Under the pieces are notes generated by a model. It was given only the letters and a program-made list of their open reading frames with translations. It did not search any database and was not told where the DNA came from. Of a stretch of 64,000 nt of DNA, positions 25,434 through 34,021 are shown piece after piece. Source of the DNA: Picosynechococcus sp. PCC 7002 (GTDB lineage Bacteria; Cyanobacteriota; Cyanobacteriia; Cyanobacteriales; MRBY01); contig NZ_CAWLFA010000001.1 in NCBI RefSeq assembly GCF_963860125.1, positions 2,294,001 to 2,358,000 on the forward strand. The letters run 5' to 3'. The first letter of the stretch is position 1. The number at the start of each line of letters is the position of its first letter. A program made the position numbers and the translations under genes.

Positions 25434-27011
25434 ATGGCGAACGCACCTGTATCCCCAGTGGTGCTCGTAATCTTAGATGGCTGGGGCTACCGTCAAGAAG
25501 CTAACGCAAATGCCATTGCGGCTGCCAATACACCAAATGTCGATGCCTTTTTCGCTACATACCCTTCGACATTAATCCATACATCCGGAAAAAGGGTGGG
25601 GCTGCCAGATGGCCAAATGGGGAATTCTGAAGTCGGTCACTTAAACCTTGGAGCAGGACGTGTCGTCCCCCAGGAACTGGTGCGTATTTCCGATGCCATT
25701 GAAGACGGTTCCTTCCTCCGCAATGACGTCCTCGTTAAAGTTTGCCGAGAAACCCGCCAAGCCGGAAAAAAATTACACCTTATCGGTCTTTGCTCAGATG
25801 GTGGTGTCCACTCCCATCTCAATCATCTCCTCGGTTTGTTAGACCTAGCCAAGGTTAACGGCATTGCCGATGTCCATATCCATGCCATTACCGACGGGCG
25901 CGACACCAATACCACCGAAGGGATTAATTACCTCCAACAGATCCAAGCGCACATCGATAAATTTGGGGTCGGCTCGATCTCGACGATCAGTGGCCGCTAC
26001 TTTGCCATGGATCGCGATCGCCGCTGGGATCGCGTCAAGCAAGCCTATGACGTGATGACCCAAAACGGTAATCTCGACCAACGTTCCTTCGCCGAGATTC
26101 TCCAAAGCCACTATGACAACGGTGTAACCGATGAATTTATCCCACCTGTGCGTCTTAAAGAAGGTGCCATTGAACCAGGCGATGGGGTGATTTTCTACAA
26201 TTTCCGACCCGACCGTGCCCGCCAACTCTCCTATGCCTTGGTAGACAAGAATTTCCAAGGGTTTGAGCGGGAACTGATTCCGGATCTCAATTTTGTCACC
26301 TTTACTCAATACGACGCCAACCTGCCTGTACAGGTCGCCTTTGCGCCCCAAAACCTGACGAAAATCCTTGGGGAAGTGATTGCGGACAATGGCCTGAAGC
26401 AATTCCGCACCGCAGAAACAGAAAAATATCCCCATGTTACTTATTTCTTTAATGGTGGCTTAGAAGTTGCCTTCGAAGGAGAAGACCGAGAGTTAATTTC
26501 TAGCCCCCAGGTGGCGACCTACGACCAAAAGCCAGAAATGTCCGCTAAGGCAGTGACGGATGCTGCCTGCCAAGCCATCGAAAAAGGTATTTATAGTCTG
26601 GTGGTGATTAACTATGCCAATCCGGACATGGTTGGTCATACTGGAAAACTCGAAGCGGCGGTACAGGCCATTGAGACCGTTGATCATTGTTTAGGCCGTT
26701 TGGTGGCAACCATCGGCAAAATGGGCGGCACGACATTAATCACCGCTGATCACGGCAATGCAGAATATATGGCCGATCAAAATGGGAAGTCTTGGACAGC
26801 GCACACAACTAACCCTGTGCCCTTTATCTTGATTGAAGGGGAACGCCGTAAGGTAGTTGGCCATGGTGCTGATGTGGTGTTGCGGGAAAATGGCTGTTTA
26901 GCAGATGTCGCCCCGACGATCCTCGATATTCTTGGCATTGATAAACCACAGGAAATGACGGGTCAGTCTCTCATTGCTCCGGCCCCCTATGCCGTGACCC
27001 GACGTCGATAA
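25434..27011 (+). CDS. gpmI: 2,3-bisphosphoglycerate-independent phosphoglycerate mutase
   Basis: This 525-aa enzyme interconverts 3- and 2-phosphoglycerate in glycolysis. It belongs to the alkaline-phosphatase superfamily and binds two Mn ions. Motifs are VVLVILDGWGYR (metal Asp), GLPDGQMGNSEVGHLNLGAG (catalytic Ser), HAITDGRDT, FNFRPDRARQLSYAL, and TADHGNAEYM with the second set of metal ligands. Length is normal. The ATG at 25434 follows a GAGGAAAG ribosome site. The 157 bases upstream are AT-rich and presumably hold the promoter; secG follows 59 bases downstream. Confidence 0.97.
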   Translation: MANAPVSPVVLVILDGWGYRQEANANAIAAANTPNVDAFFATYPSTLIHTSGKRVGLPDGQMGNSEVGHLNLGAGRVVPQELVRISDAIEDGSFLRNDVLVKVCRETRQAGKKLHLIGLCSDGGVHSHLNHLLGLLDLAKVNGIADVHIHAITDGRDTNTTEGINYLQQIQAHIDKFGVGSISTISGRYFAMDRDRRWDRVKQAYDVMTQNGNLDQRSFAEILQSHYDNGVTDEFIPPVRLKEGAIEPGDGVIFYNFRPDRARQLSYALVDKNFQGFERELIPDLNFVTFTQYDANLPVQVAFAPQNLTKILGEVIADNGLKQFRTAETEKYPHVTYFFNGGLEVAFEGEDRELISSPQVATYDQKPEMSAKAVTDAACQAIEKGIYSLVVINYANPDMVGHTGKLEAAVQAIETVDHCLGRLVATIGKMGGTTLITADHGNAEYMADQNGKSWTAHTTNPVPFILIEGERRKVVGHGADVVLRENGCLADVAPTILDILGIDKPQEMTGQSLIAPAPYAVTRRR

Positions 27012-27070
27012 ATCGGTTATCCTAAAGTTTCCCCGCTGAAATCAAACATTTATTCGTTCGTCATTGATCT

Positions 27071-27313
27071 ATGTTGGAATCTATTTTGCAAATTGTGTGG
27101 ATGGTCTCCGCTGTTGGCCTTATTCTTTTGGTCTTACTCCATAGCCCCAAGGGAGACGGCTTAGGGGGCATTGGCGGTCAGGCGCAGATGTTTACCAGTA
27201 CAAAAAGTGCCGAAACAGCTCTCAACCGTGCCACTTGGATTTTGTGCATTACCTTTATGAGCTTGACAGTCATTCTGAGTGCGGGTTGGTTAACACCAGT
27301 CGTTGGTCAATAG
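27071..27313 (+). CDS. secG: Preprotein translocase subunit SecG
   Basis: This 80-aa protein has two transmembrane helices (ILQIVWMVSAVGLILLVLL and WILCITFMSLTVILSAG). They are joined by the SecG loop HSPKGDGLGGIGGQAQMF and then FTSTKSAETALNRATW. It stabilises SecYEG during protein export. It follows gpmI in the same direction, an arrangement that suggests co-transcription. The following metalloprotease gene begins within a few bases of its stop. Confidence 0.94.
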   Translation: MLESILQIVWMVSAVGLILLVLLHSPKGDGLGGIGGQAQMFTSTKSAETALNRATWILCITFMSLTVILSAGWLTPVVGQ

Positions 27314-27320
27314 GATTCTT

Positions 27321-28157
27321 TTGGCTAGGTTGGACGATATTTTTCGTGCTTGGCGGCGTCACCTTTGGGGGTGGCGTTTTTGGTTTGGTCTCCTTGGGGG
27401 CCTGGCGATCGCCTTAGGGATTCAGTGGAGCAGCTATGGTTTAAGCTCAGACTTACTCACGCGGTTACCCCAAGCCCAAATTCATCCTTTGCCAGAAGTG
27501 CTCCAAGGGACGCCAGACCCGACGACTGCGACAGAAGATTACTTTGGGGCTGTTACCCCTTCTCCCCTGGGTCATTTGATCTGGTCGGAATTTCCAGTGA
27601 AGGTTTATGTGGCTCCCCTTGATCCCACTGTCAGTCCAGCGGCCCAACAACGTCAACAGCAATGGCAACGGGCCACCCTCGCGGCGATCGCCCAATGGCA
27701 AGCATACATACCGTTGTTAACTGTAGAAACAATAGAGACTGCGGATATCATCATTCAGCGGCAAGCTCCCCTAATTCAAAGGGAGACCGACCCAGAAACG
27801 GGCGAAATTCGTTATTCCCTGGGCCGCAATGCCGAAACTCGCTACGAATTTTATATCGATGACCGAAATATCCTCCGTCACCGCATGACCATTCTGCTGA
27901 ATGATCACCAAGGGGCGATCGCCACCCAAAACACCGCCTGCCATGAATTGGGCCACGCCCTTGGTATTTGGGGTCATAGTCCCAATGCTGTAGATGCGCT
28001 TTTCCCAAGACAAATGGGTACCCAAGCAAGGATCTCTGCCGCTGATATCAATACCCTCCGCAAAATTTACCAACAACCGACCCGCTTAGGTTGGCCAATG
28101 CCTCCTTTTGCCAATAAAAAACTTGCTGATCCCCATAGCCTTAAAGAAGGTCAATAA
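27321..28157 (+). CDS. Membrane-anchored zinc metalloprotease (matrixin-like)
   Basis: This protein of about 278 aa has one N-terminal membrane segment (FGLLGGLAIALGIQWSSYGL) and an extracytoplasmic domain. NTACHELGHALGIWGHS (about residues 207-223) is the H-E-x-x-H-x-x-G-x-x-H zinc site of matrixin/metzincin peptidases. A conserved downstream Met would form the Met-turn; PRQMGTQARISAAD is the best candidate. The start is non-ATG. TTG at 27321 has AGGA upstream and is chosen; TTG at 27303 or 27330 is possible. The substrate is unknown. The position just after secG suggests co-expression with the export machinery. Confidence 0.8.
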   Translation: MARLDDIFRAWRRHLWGWRFWFGLLGGLAIALGIQWSSYGLSSDLLTRLPQAQIHPLPEVLQGTPDPTTATEDYFGAVTPSPLGHLIWSEFPVKVYVAPLDPTVSPAAQQRQQQWQRATLAAIAQWQAYIPLLTVETIETADIIIQRQAPLIQRETDPETGEIRYSLGRNAETRYEFYIDDRNILRHRMTILLNDHQGAIATQNTACHELGHALGIWGHSPNAVDALFPRQMGTQARISAADINTLRKIYQQPTRLGWPMPPFANKKLADPHSLKEGQ

Positions 28158-28256
28158 TTTTCTTTTGTGAAGTATTATGAAGGCTTTTTCTGACTTTACA
28201 GTGGGCAGATGCCTATCCTATAGTTAAAGGCTAGAGAAAATTTTGAGGCAATCTAC

Positions 28257-29300
28257 ATGGCAAAAAAGAAACGTAAGACCACTGGCAAAAATGCTGTTAC
28301 CCTATCCCTTACGTCCCAAGCCATCGATCGCCTTGCAGAAATGGCTCAAAAATCTGGCTTTTCCCGGTCTGCCTTTGTCGAGAACCTAATGGCGGGTACT
28401 GTCTCAATCACGGCACTGGAAGCAGAAAAGAATCTTTTGGTGTCCGTTGAAAACGAGGCCGAAGACACCGCAAAAGTACAAGTAGATTTGGCCGAAACCA
28501 CTGCCGCTAATACCAAACCAACGGTCCCTGATCCCGATGCAGAATTAGCAGACAAAGTGGCTTCTCAAGCGAAGATCATTGCCGATTTAGAAGCTAAATT
28601 AGCAGAGGCTTCTCCTCCCCTTAAACGGCCAGTGGCTCGTCCCAATACTGCCGAAAAATCAGCCCAGGCAGTCACCGATCAGTCTCCAAAAATTGCGACC
28701 CTCGAAAGGCAAATTGCTGATCAAAAAAATCAGATTCAAGACTTAACAAAACAGTTAAATGAATCAGGAAAAAATCTTGGGGCGACCAACGAAAAAAATA
28801 AAGCATTACAACAAGAATTCGACAAAGTAACGACCAAGTTTGAAACAATTCAAAGCGAGAACAAAACCCTTTCCCAAACCCTTAAATCTCAGAAAGCAGA
28901 GATTGCTCAACTCCAGCAACAGGGGGTAGCGGCAAAACAAGCCCAAACTGAACAAACCCAACTCCAGGAACACCTCACGGCCCTGCAACAAGAAACAGCA
29001 ACACTGCAACAGCAACTCCAGGCAGCCAGTACCGCTGAGGCAACGTTACAAAGCCAAGTGACCCAGCAGCGCCAGGCGATCGCTCAACTCGAACAGGCGC
29101 TACAGTCTAGTCGAGCACAAATAGCCGCCCAAGCTGACCAAGCCCAGGCGATCGCCAGTCTGAAACAGGCCCATGCGGATTTGCAGCAACAATACAAATT
29201 GCAAGGCGATCGCCTCCGCGCCTTAGAAGCCCAGACTCACCAAGCGACAGGCGTTGCCAGCATCGGCGAATTCTATCTCAATCGTTGGCGTAAATACTAA
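28257..29300 (+). CDS. Ribbon-helix-helix protein with a long coiled coil
   Basis: This is a 347-aa protein. After a basic start (AKKKRKTTGKN), residues 13-45 (VTLSLTSQAIDRLAEMAQKS and SRSAFVENLM) look like a ribbon-helix-helix DNA-binding domain. A flexible Ala/Pro-rich linker reaches about residue 140. From there to about 325 it is glutamine- and alanine-rich coiled coil with heptad-like LQQQ and LEQ repeats. The last 15 residues (ASIGEFYLNRWRKY) are aromatic and basic. DNA binding joined to a long rod recalls KfrA-type or nucleoid-associated proteins, but I know of no described function. A terminator follows. Confidence 0.75.
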   Translation: MAKKKRKTTGKNAVTLSLTSQAIDRLAEMAQKSGFSRSAFVENLMAGTVSITALEAEKNLLVSVENEAEDTAKVQVDLAETTAANTKPTVPDPDAELADKVASQAKIIADLEAKLAEASPPLKRPVARPNTAEKSAQAVTDQSPKIATLERQIADQKNQIQDLTKQLNESGKNLGATNEKNKALQQEFDKVTTKFETIQSENKTLSQTLKSQKAEIAQLQQQGVAAKQAQTEQTQLQEHLTALQQETATLQQQLQAASTAEATLQSQVTQQRQAIAQLEQALQSSRAQIAAQADQAQAIASLKQAHADLQQQYKLQGDRLRALEAQTHQATGVASIGEFYLNRWRKY

Positions 29301-29338
29301 AAGGCGAATTTTTGTCCTTAGATGATCTCAAAATTTCA

Positions 29339-29376
29339 GTTCCCAGTGGATTCAATCATCTGCTGGGAACCTTTTT
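29339..29376 (+). terminator. Terminator after the coiled-coil gene
   Basis: Eight-base perfect arms GTTCCCAG (29339-29346) and CTGGGAAC (29363-29370) are followed by CTTTTT. It lies 39 bases after the stop codon. Confidence 0.85.
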
Positions 29377-29470
29377 GGATGTTTAGGGTAGGCTGATAAT
29401 TGTTCCAAACTGAATGGAGCAAAACCACCCAATTTTAATCCTGGGAAATAATCTTGATTTTCCAAGTCAA

Positions 29471-29542
29471 AGCGGATGATCGGACTCGAACCGACGACAT
29501 TCAGCTTGGGAAGCTGACGTTCTACCACTGAACTACACCCGC
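29471..29542 (-). tRNA. tRNA-Gly (anticodon CCC)
   Basis: The 72-nt cloverleaf on the minus strand has acceptor GCGGGTG/CATCCGC (one G-U) and D stem GTTC/GAAC. The anticodon stem TCAGC/GCTGA frames the loop TTCCCAA with anticodon CCC, and the T arm GTCGG/CCGAT holds TTCGAGT. It reads GGG codons. Its first 21 bases are also the last codons of the acyl-CoA dehydrogenase-like frame, so the two genes overlap on the same strand. Confidence 0.95.
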
Positions 29543-30622
29543 GTAATTCGATATAACAGTATATCCTGAACTTTTTCCCGGTAGCAAGCTTTTGACCATG
29601 GCGGCGCGAATGGCCTGGGTTTGACCAAAGATACTGTACATCATTGCTTCGCGATAAAAACGTTGGGCCGGACTGGTGAGTAAATTTCCTGCTCCCCCGG
29701 ACCAAGTAAGGGCAATTTGGGCGAAGGTTTGGGCCGTTTGGATCACGCTTAGACGCAACGCTAATTGGGTTTGGAAACTTTCTGTTTGGGGTTCTTCAAT
29801 GGCACGAAACAACTGGTCATGAAGTACTTGCCAATGATCTTCTAGGGCCGCTAAATCATCAAATTCAGCCGTTGCTAACCAATCGAGCACCCCGCGCGCG
29901 CAACCGAGAGCGAAAAAGCCATGGTGCAAAACCTGTTGGTGATCGCCTTTGTGAATCGTGCCGGGAGGCTGGATTACCAGAACATCTGTGGCAGGAACTA
30001 ACCAATTTTGGAGTTTGACCGTCACCGTTTGACTCACTCCCATGGCGGCGAGGGGGAGGGGTTGACTACAAAAAATTTCTCCCTGCTCCGACTGTTGACA
30101 CGTTTCGAGGGGAATCAGACCATACCATTCTGAACCGTCGGGTAATGTGGCTCCGGCGATCGCCCGTTGAAAAAAACCATAGCCCGTCACCCAAGGAATC
30201 GTCCCCGTTAAGCAATAACGATCACCCTGGGGCATTGCCTGTACTGCCGGTTCGCCCCGCCGCCGGAGATGGGAAAAGCCCACACCAATCCGCACATCCC
30301 CCCTGGCCATTTGGGGTAATAACCGCTGCTGCTCAGAGTTGCCGAACTGGGCAATGCGACTGGCCGCACTCTGGTGTTGGGTTTGCAGAAAAGCTAAAGT
30401 GCCCGAAGCCGCCGCCATCGCTACCGTAGCTTGGTAATATTCCACCGTACTCAGCCCAGAACCCCCTAAATTTTCGGGCACCCGGAGCGCCAGGAGGTGG
30501 CGATCGCTTAGACCATCAAGGGCTCGACCGAGAGCCAGGGGATCTTGATCCAGCTTTTCCGCCTGGGGCGCGATCGAGAAACGGAGATATTCAGCTAAAT
30601 TTTCCCAGGCAAACTGACCCAT
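29522..30622 (-). CDS. Acyl-CoA dehydrogenase-like flavoprotein
   Basis: This 366-aa protein has the acyl-CoA dehydrogenase layout. An N-terminal helical domain (residues 1-110) includes LLALRVPENLGGSGLSTVEY. A middle beta domain has CLTGTIPWVTGYGF (the FAD/substrate strand) and FSHLRRRGEP. A C-terminal helical bundle has LTWSGGAGNLLTSPAQRFYR. I do not see the usual catalytic Glu motif clearly, so the substrate and activity are open. The frame ends GYTVISNYAGVVQW, and its last seven codons, stop included, lie inside tRNA-Gly. The native C terminus may therefore have been altered. Confidence 0.82.
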   Translation of the reverse strand: MGQFAWENLAEYLRFSIAPQAEKLDQDPLALGRALDGLSDRHLLALRVPENLGGSGLSTVEYYQATVAMAAASGTLAFLQTQHQSAASRIAQFGNSEQQRLLPQMARGDVRIGVGFSHLRRRGEPAVQAMPQGDRYCLTGTIPWVTGYGFFQRAIAGATLPDGSEWYGLIPLETCQQSEQGEIFCSQPLPLAAMGVSQTVTVKLQNWLVPATDVLVIQPPGTIHKGDHQQVLHHGFFALGCARGVLDWLATAEFDDLAALEDHWQVLHDQLFRAIEEPQTESFQTQLALRLSVIQTAQTFAQIALTWSGGAGNLLTSPAQRFYREAMMYSIFGQTQAIRAAMVKSLLPGKSSGYTVISNYAGVVQW

Positions 30623-30806
30623 TGATCAAAAATAATTTAACCCTACTTTTTTACAGAGTCCCTGACCATTAGCATCCTCAATTTTGCGGTTGCCCTAATT
30701 CCCAAAGGAAACTAGAAGATGGCGGTACAATAACTAAAAATCTTAACCTAACACCCTTAACTTCCCCGTCAATCCACTCACCCAACCACCTATTTCCCAG
30801 GTTCCT

Positions 30807-31763
30807 ATGGCACTCATCATTAGTACCGTCAACATGAAAGGGGGCGTTGGTAAAACCACCCTCACCGTCAACCTCGCCGCCTGCCTTGCCCGCCACCACA
30901 AAAAACGCGTACTTGTTGTTGACCTCGACTCCCAGATTAGTGCCACCCTCAGTTTGATGCCCCCCCAGGATTTTGCTCGAATCCGCAAAGGCCGCCGTAC
31001 CATTAGCCATCTCATCGAAATGGCCATCAAGCCGACCCTCAAACAAAGCCTGGATATTAATGACATCATTTGTCCTTACATTGCCAACGTCCAGGGCCTA
31101 GACCTCCTTCCCGGTGACATTGAGCTTTATGACGAATATCTCGTCTCGGAAATGCTGCACCAAAAAGCCCATAAAGATCCCAGCCTAGACTTTCAAGCCA
31201 TCTGGAACAATTTTGAGCTGGTCTTAATTCGTAAGATCCTGGCCCCGGTAATGGATAAATATGATTTCATCATTATGGACTGTGCCCCCGGCTATAACCT
31301 GGTAACCCGGAGTGGTTTGGCCGCCAGCGATTTTTATATTTTGCCTGCCCGCCCCGAACCTTTGTCTGTGGTGGGAATTCAACTACTGCAACGGCGAATC
31401 CGTGCCCTGCGAGATAGCCACCAGGATACTGACCCCAGAAATATCGATCCGATTAAATTAGATCTATTGGGCATCGTTTTTATTCTCTCTGGTGGGAGCC
31501 TGCTCAATCGCTACTACAACCAAGTGATGAAACGGGTTAGTGATGACTTTACCAGTACGCAAATTTTTAAATACAAAATCCCCATGGATGTGAATGTCGC
31601 CAAGGCCCTGGATACATTTCAGCCGGTCGTTGTTTCGATGCCAAATACGGCTGGAGCGAAGGCATTTATGAAACTCACAGAAGAGTTCCTGGCGAAACTC
31701 AAGGAAGCAGGGGGCCTCGCAGAGCAGCGTCCTTCTCGAATTAACCTCGCGGATATCGAATAG
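30807..31763 (+). CDS. ParA/MinD-type partition ATPase
   Basis: This is a 318-aa P-loop ATPase of the ParA class. It has deviant Walker A VNMKGGVGKTTLTVNLA (residues 8-24) with the signature Lys, switch I near VVDLDSQISATLSL, and Walker B DFIIMDCAPGYN. There is no N-terminal helix-turn-helix, so it is like Soj or type Ib ParA rather than P1 ParA. Such ATPases coat the nucleoid and position plasmids, chromosomes, carboxysomes or other cargo. No parB gene or parS repeats are adjacent. Next comes a 55-aa frame, then an ABC-2 permease on the same strand. Confidence 0.92.
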   Translation: MALIISTVNMKGGVGKTTLTVNLAACLARHHKKRVLVVDLDSQISATLSLMPPQDFARIRKGRRTISHLIEMAIKPTLKQSLDINDIICPYIANVQGLDLLPGDIELYDEYLVSEMLHQKAHKDPSLDFQAIWNNFELVLIRKILAPVMDKYDFIIMDCAPGYNLVTRSGLAASDFYILPARPEPLSVVGIQLLQRRIRALRDSHQDTDPRNIDPIKLDLLGIVFILSGGSLLNRYYNQVMKRVSDDFTSTQIFKYKIPMDVNVAKALDTFQPVVVSMPNTAGAKAFMKLTEEFLAKLKEAGGLAEQRPSRINLADIE

Positions 31764-31837
31764 ACCTGGGCAAGCTCCCATTTTTTGGGGTATGGTCTTT
31801 AGCGGATAGTATTTATTCCTACAAATCTTGAAGCGCT

Positions 31838-32005
31838 ATGACAGATCTGGCTGTACTCAAAACAAAAATTGACGCGATCAAAGGTAAACGAACAGTATTA
31901 CTCAAGCTGCTTGAAAATCCGAATATTGGCACTCTGCGGCTCGATGTTAACCAAGCCCTTGAAGAATTAGATGAATTGATTGCGGAGTTGGATCAAACCC
32001 TGTAG
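31838..32005 (+). CDS. Small helical protein downstream of parA
   Basis: This 55-aa frame begins MTDLAVLKTKIDAIKGKR and ends ALEELDELIAELDQTL. It looks like two amphipathic helices, the first basic and the second acidic and leucine-rich. It lies 74 bases after the ParA gene and 26 before the permease, on the same strand. I recognise no family. The gene is supported by its compact placement and coding-like composition, but the ribosome site is weak. A role as a ParA partner is only a guess. Confidence 0.5.
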   Translation: MTDLAVLKTKIDAIKGKRTVLLKLLENPNIGTLRLDVNQALEELDELIAELDQTL

Positions 32006-32031
32006 GCCATGATCGCTAGGCACCTTTACGG

Positions 32032-32805
32032 ATGAAATATTGGTACGAAACGATCGCCGTGAGCCAAAGAATCTTACTGGAGTTGTGGCGGCGGCGACGG
32101 AGCTTAATTTTTTGGATTTTATTTCCGGTATCTCTCCTGTTCCTCAATGGATTTATTTTGGCGGAGCGGGCAGGTTTGAGCTTGGCTGAAGCCATGGAAT
32201 TTGCCGCCCCCTCAACGCTGGTAGGAGCAGCTTTATTTTTTAGCTGCTTGGGGGGGAGTATTGCAACGGTGGTTTCGGAACGGGAACAGCACACCCTCAA
32301 GCGTTTATTTATTTCTCCGTTGAGTGGGACGGCCTATTTTCTAGGAATTTTCCTGGCCCATTGTTTGATTGGGATTGGTCAAGCACTATTGGTCTTTGCG
32401 ATCGCCATTTTTGTGGGCGCGACCTTCACGGGGTCTGTGCTGGTGGGCATTGGGATTATTTTCCTAAGCATCATCGCCTATGTGGGGGTTGGCTTTATTC
32501 TGGGCACCCAACTGGCGAAGCGTACCGAGGATGTCAATGCGTTGGTGGCGACCTTCGGCGTACCGTTATTGATCCTTGGCGGCGCTTTTTTACCGACTTC
32601 CCTCTTCCCGGAGGCTTTGCTCAATGCAGCCCAATACAATCCGATTTTTCACATGAATGAAGCTTTGGTGGGTCTTTGGGCTGAGGGGGAAACTATCGGG
32701 GCGATCGCCAATCATTTATGGTTCTTGGGAATCTTTGCCCTGGCGATGATTGGGGGCGGCTGGCTGTCCTATCGGCGAATGATCCAAGTGGAACGGCAAT
32801 TGTAG
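32032..32805 (+). CDS. ABC-2 type permease (no adjacent ATPase)
   Basis: This 257-aa protein has six membrane segments. SEREQHTLKRLFISPLSGTA (about residues 83-102) is the ABC-2 coupling region, and the region around LGTQLAKRTEDVNALVATFG and LPTSLFPEALLNAAQYNPIF is the family's C-terminal signature. No ATP-binding gene is next to it, so its ATPase must be encoded elsewhere. It is the last gene of the ParA cluster by position and converges on the HAD gene with 3 bases between them. Confidence 0.88.
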   Translation: MKYWYETIAVSQRILLELWRRRRSLIFWILFPVSLLFLNGFILAERAGLSLAEAMEFAAPSTLVGAALFFSCLGGSIATVVSEREQHTLKRLFISPLSGTAYFLGIFLAHCLIGIGQALLVFAIAIFVGATFTGSVLVGIGIIFLSIIAYVGVGFILGTQLAKRTEDVNALVATFGVPLLILGGAFLPTSLFPEALLNAAQYNPIFHMNEALVGLWAEGETIGAIANHLWFLGIFALAMIGGGWLSYRRMIQVERQL

Positions 32806-32808
32806 ACT

Positions 32809-33582
32809 TTAAGAAACTATTTCAGTGACAGCTTGAACCCATTGGGACAAATTTACGACGAGAATCCCCTGCTGTGTGGCGCTAGATCGCTCAGGGGCGG
32901 TGTTATAACCCCAGTCCGCGAGAAACAGTTGCAAGGTACTTAATTCAGGTTGCTGTTGGACTTTTTTTAGGGTTTTGAGGCGATCTTCAATAAAGAAAAA
33001 AGTCTCTACCTCTGGAGAAAGCAATTGTTTTAAAGTAGCGGTTTTGGGCTGTTTTTGCTCTTTGCCAAAAATCTGGGCCGCCGGGAAATCGACGTTTTGG
33101 TGCTGGAGTAACTGTCGCGTAAACCGGGCTTCCTTCGTCGTGATGATATAGGGCGCTACGTCATTTTGCTGCAATAGGTTTTGCAGTAAAGTCACCATTC
33201 CCGGATAAAAATGATGTCGCCCCAGCCATTGATCTAACTGGGTTTGCAGTTGGTGATCGCGCACCTGATCAAGAGCTTCCATTAACTGGGTAGCACTGAG
33301 ATTTTCCTGCTGTAGATTTCGTTGAACAATATCCGACCATGCTTGCCAAAGTTGAACCGTGGGAATGCCCTGCCGCAGCGCCCGCAAAAGAATAATCATT
33401 TCCCAACCTGTTTCGATCAGAGGGCGTAGATCATTGAAACTCCCCTGCAAGGTTGCCGTTGGGGTTATGGGTTCGTCCGGCCAAATTCTTTGGTAGCCAA
33501 GCCAAGCGGAATGAAAATATTCCGGCAGCCCGTCACAGATCACCCCATCGAAGTCAAAGGCGATAATTGTTTTTGCTGCCAT
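32809..33582 (-). CDS. HAD-superfamily hydrolase
   Basis: This is a 257-aa soluble enzyme. The N-terminal IIAFDFDGVICDGLPEYFHS has the nucleophile and acid Asp of motif I (D-x-D). YIITTKEARFTRQLL holds the motif II Thr, and FIEDRLKTLKKV the motif IV acid. The large helical insert between motifs I and II fits a phosphoglycolate phosphatase-like C1 cap. The substrate is unknown. The start ATG overlaps the TAA of the DUF1825 gene by one base, so translation is coupled. Confidence 0.87.
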   Translation of the reverse strand: MAAKTIIAFDFDGVICDGLPEYFHSAWLGYQRIWPDEPITPTATLQGSFNDLRPLIETGWEMIILLRALRQGIPTVQLWQAWSDIVQRNLQQENLSATQLMEALDQVRDHQLQTQLDQWLGRHHFYPGMVTLLQNLLQQNDVAPYIITTKEARFTRQLLQHQNVDFPAAQIFGKEQKQPKTATLKQLLSPEVETFFFIEDRLKTLKKVQQQPELSTLQLFLADWGYNTAPERSSATQQGILVVNLSQWVQAVTEIVS

Positions 33583-33899
33583 TAGTCAGGGATTTGGGCC
33601 TTCATGCGTTCGAGGGTCAGATTCATCTGGTCAAACATTTGTTGGGGGGTCATGCCAAACTGACCAAGCTGGGTTTTCATCTGCTCAACGGCCATTTGGG
33701 CCATAAAGTCATCGGAGAGTTCAAAGCGTTTCATGAAAATTTTGTAGCGATCCATGACGCTTTCCATCTGGTCGATGTACATTTTTTTGCCTTCCCGGTC
33801 GAACTTACCAAAGTCACTGCCGAGTTGGACTAAGTTTTGGTAGTCTTCAAATAACGTTTTGGCTTCCTGCTGGACAATTTCTGAATCAAAAAATCCCAT
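33582..33899 (-). CDS. DUF1825 family protein
   Basis: This 105-aa helical protein is conserved in cyanobacteria: MGFFDSEIVQQEAKTLFEDY, then GKFDREGKKMYIDQMESVMD and KIFMKRFELSDDFMAQMAVE. The frame has two adjacent ATGs. The second (33899) has the better distance to AGGAG, so I chose it. The function is unknown. It overlaps the HAD gene by one base (TAATG), implying coupled translation. Confidence 0.9.
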   Translation of the reverse strand: MGFFDSEIVQQEAKTLFEDYQNLVQLGSDFGKFDREGKKMYIDQMESVMDRYKIFMKRFELSDDFMAQMAVEQMKTQLGQFGMTPQQMFDQMNLTLERMKAQIPD

Positions 33900-34021
33900 C
33901 ATTACTCCTATGCACTGCTGCGGCTTGGATAAGTTGCTCTACCATAGGGGGTGAGTGTCTTCCTTAAATTTTAGTGGAGGCATTTCCCGTCGCAAAGTAT
34001 GGTTTTCCACATCTAAATGCC

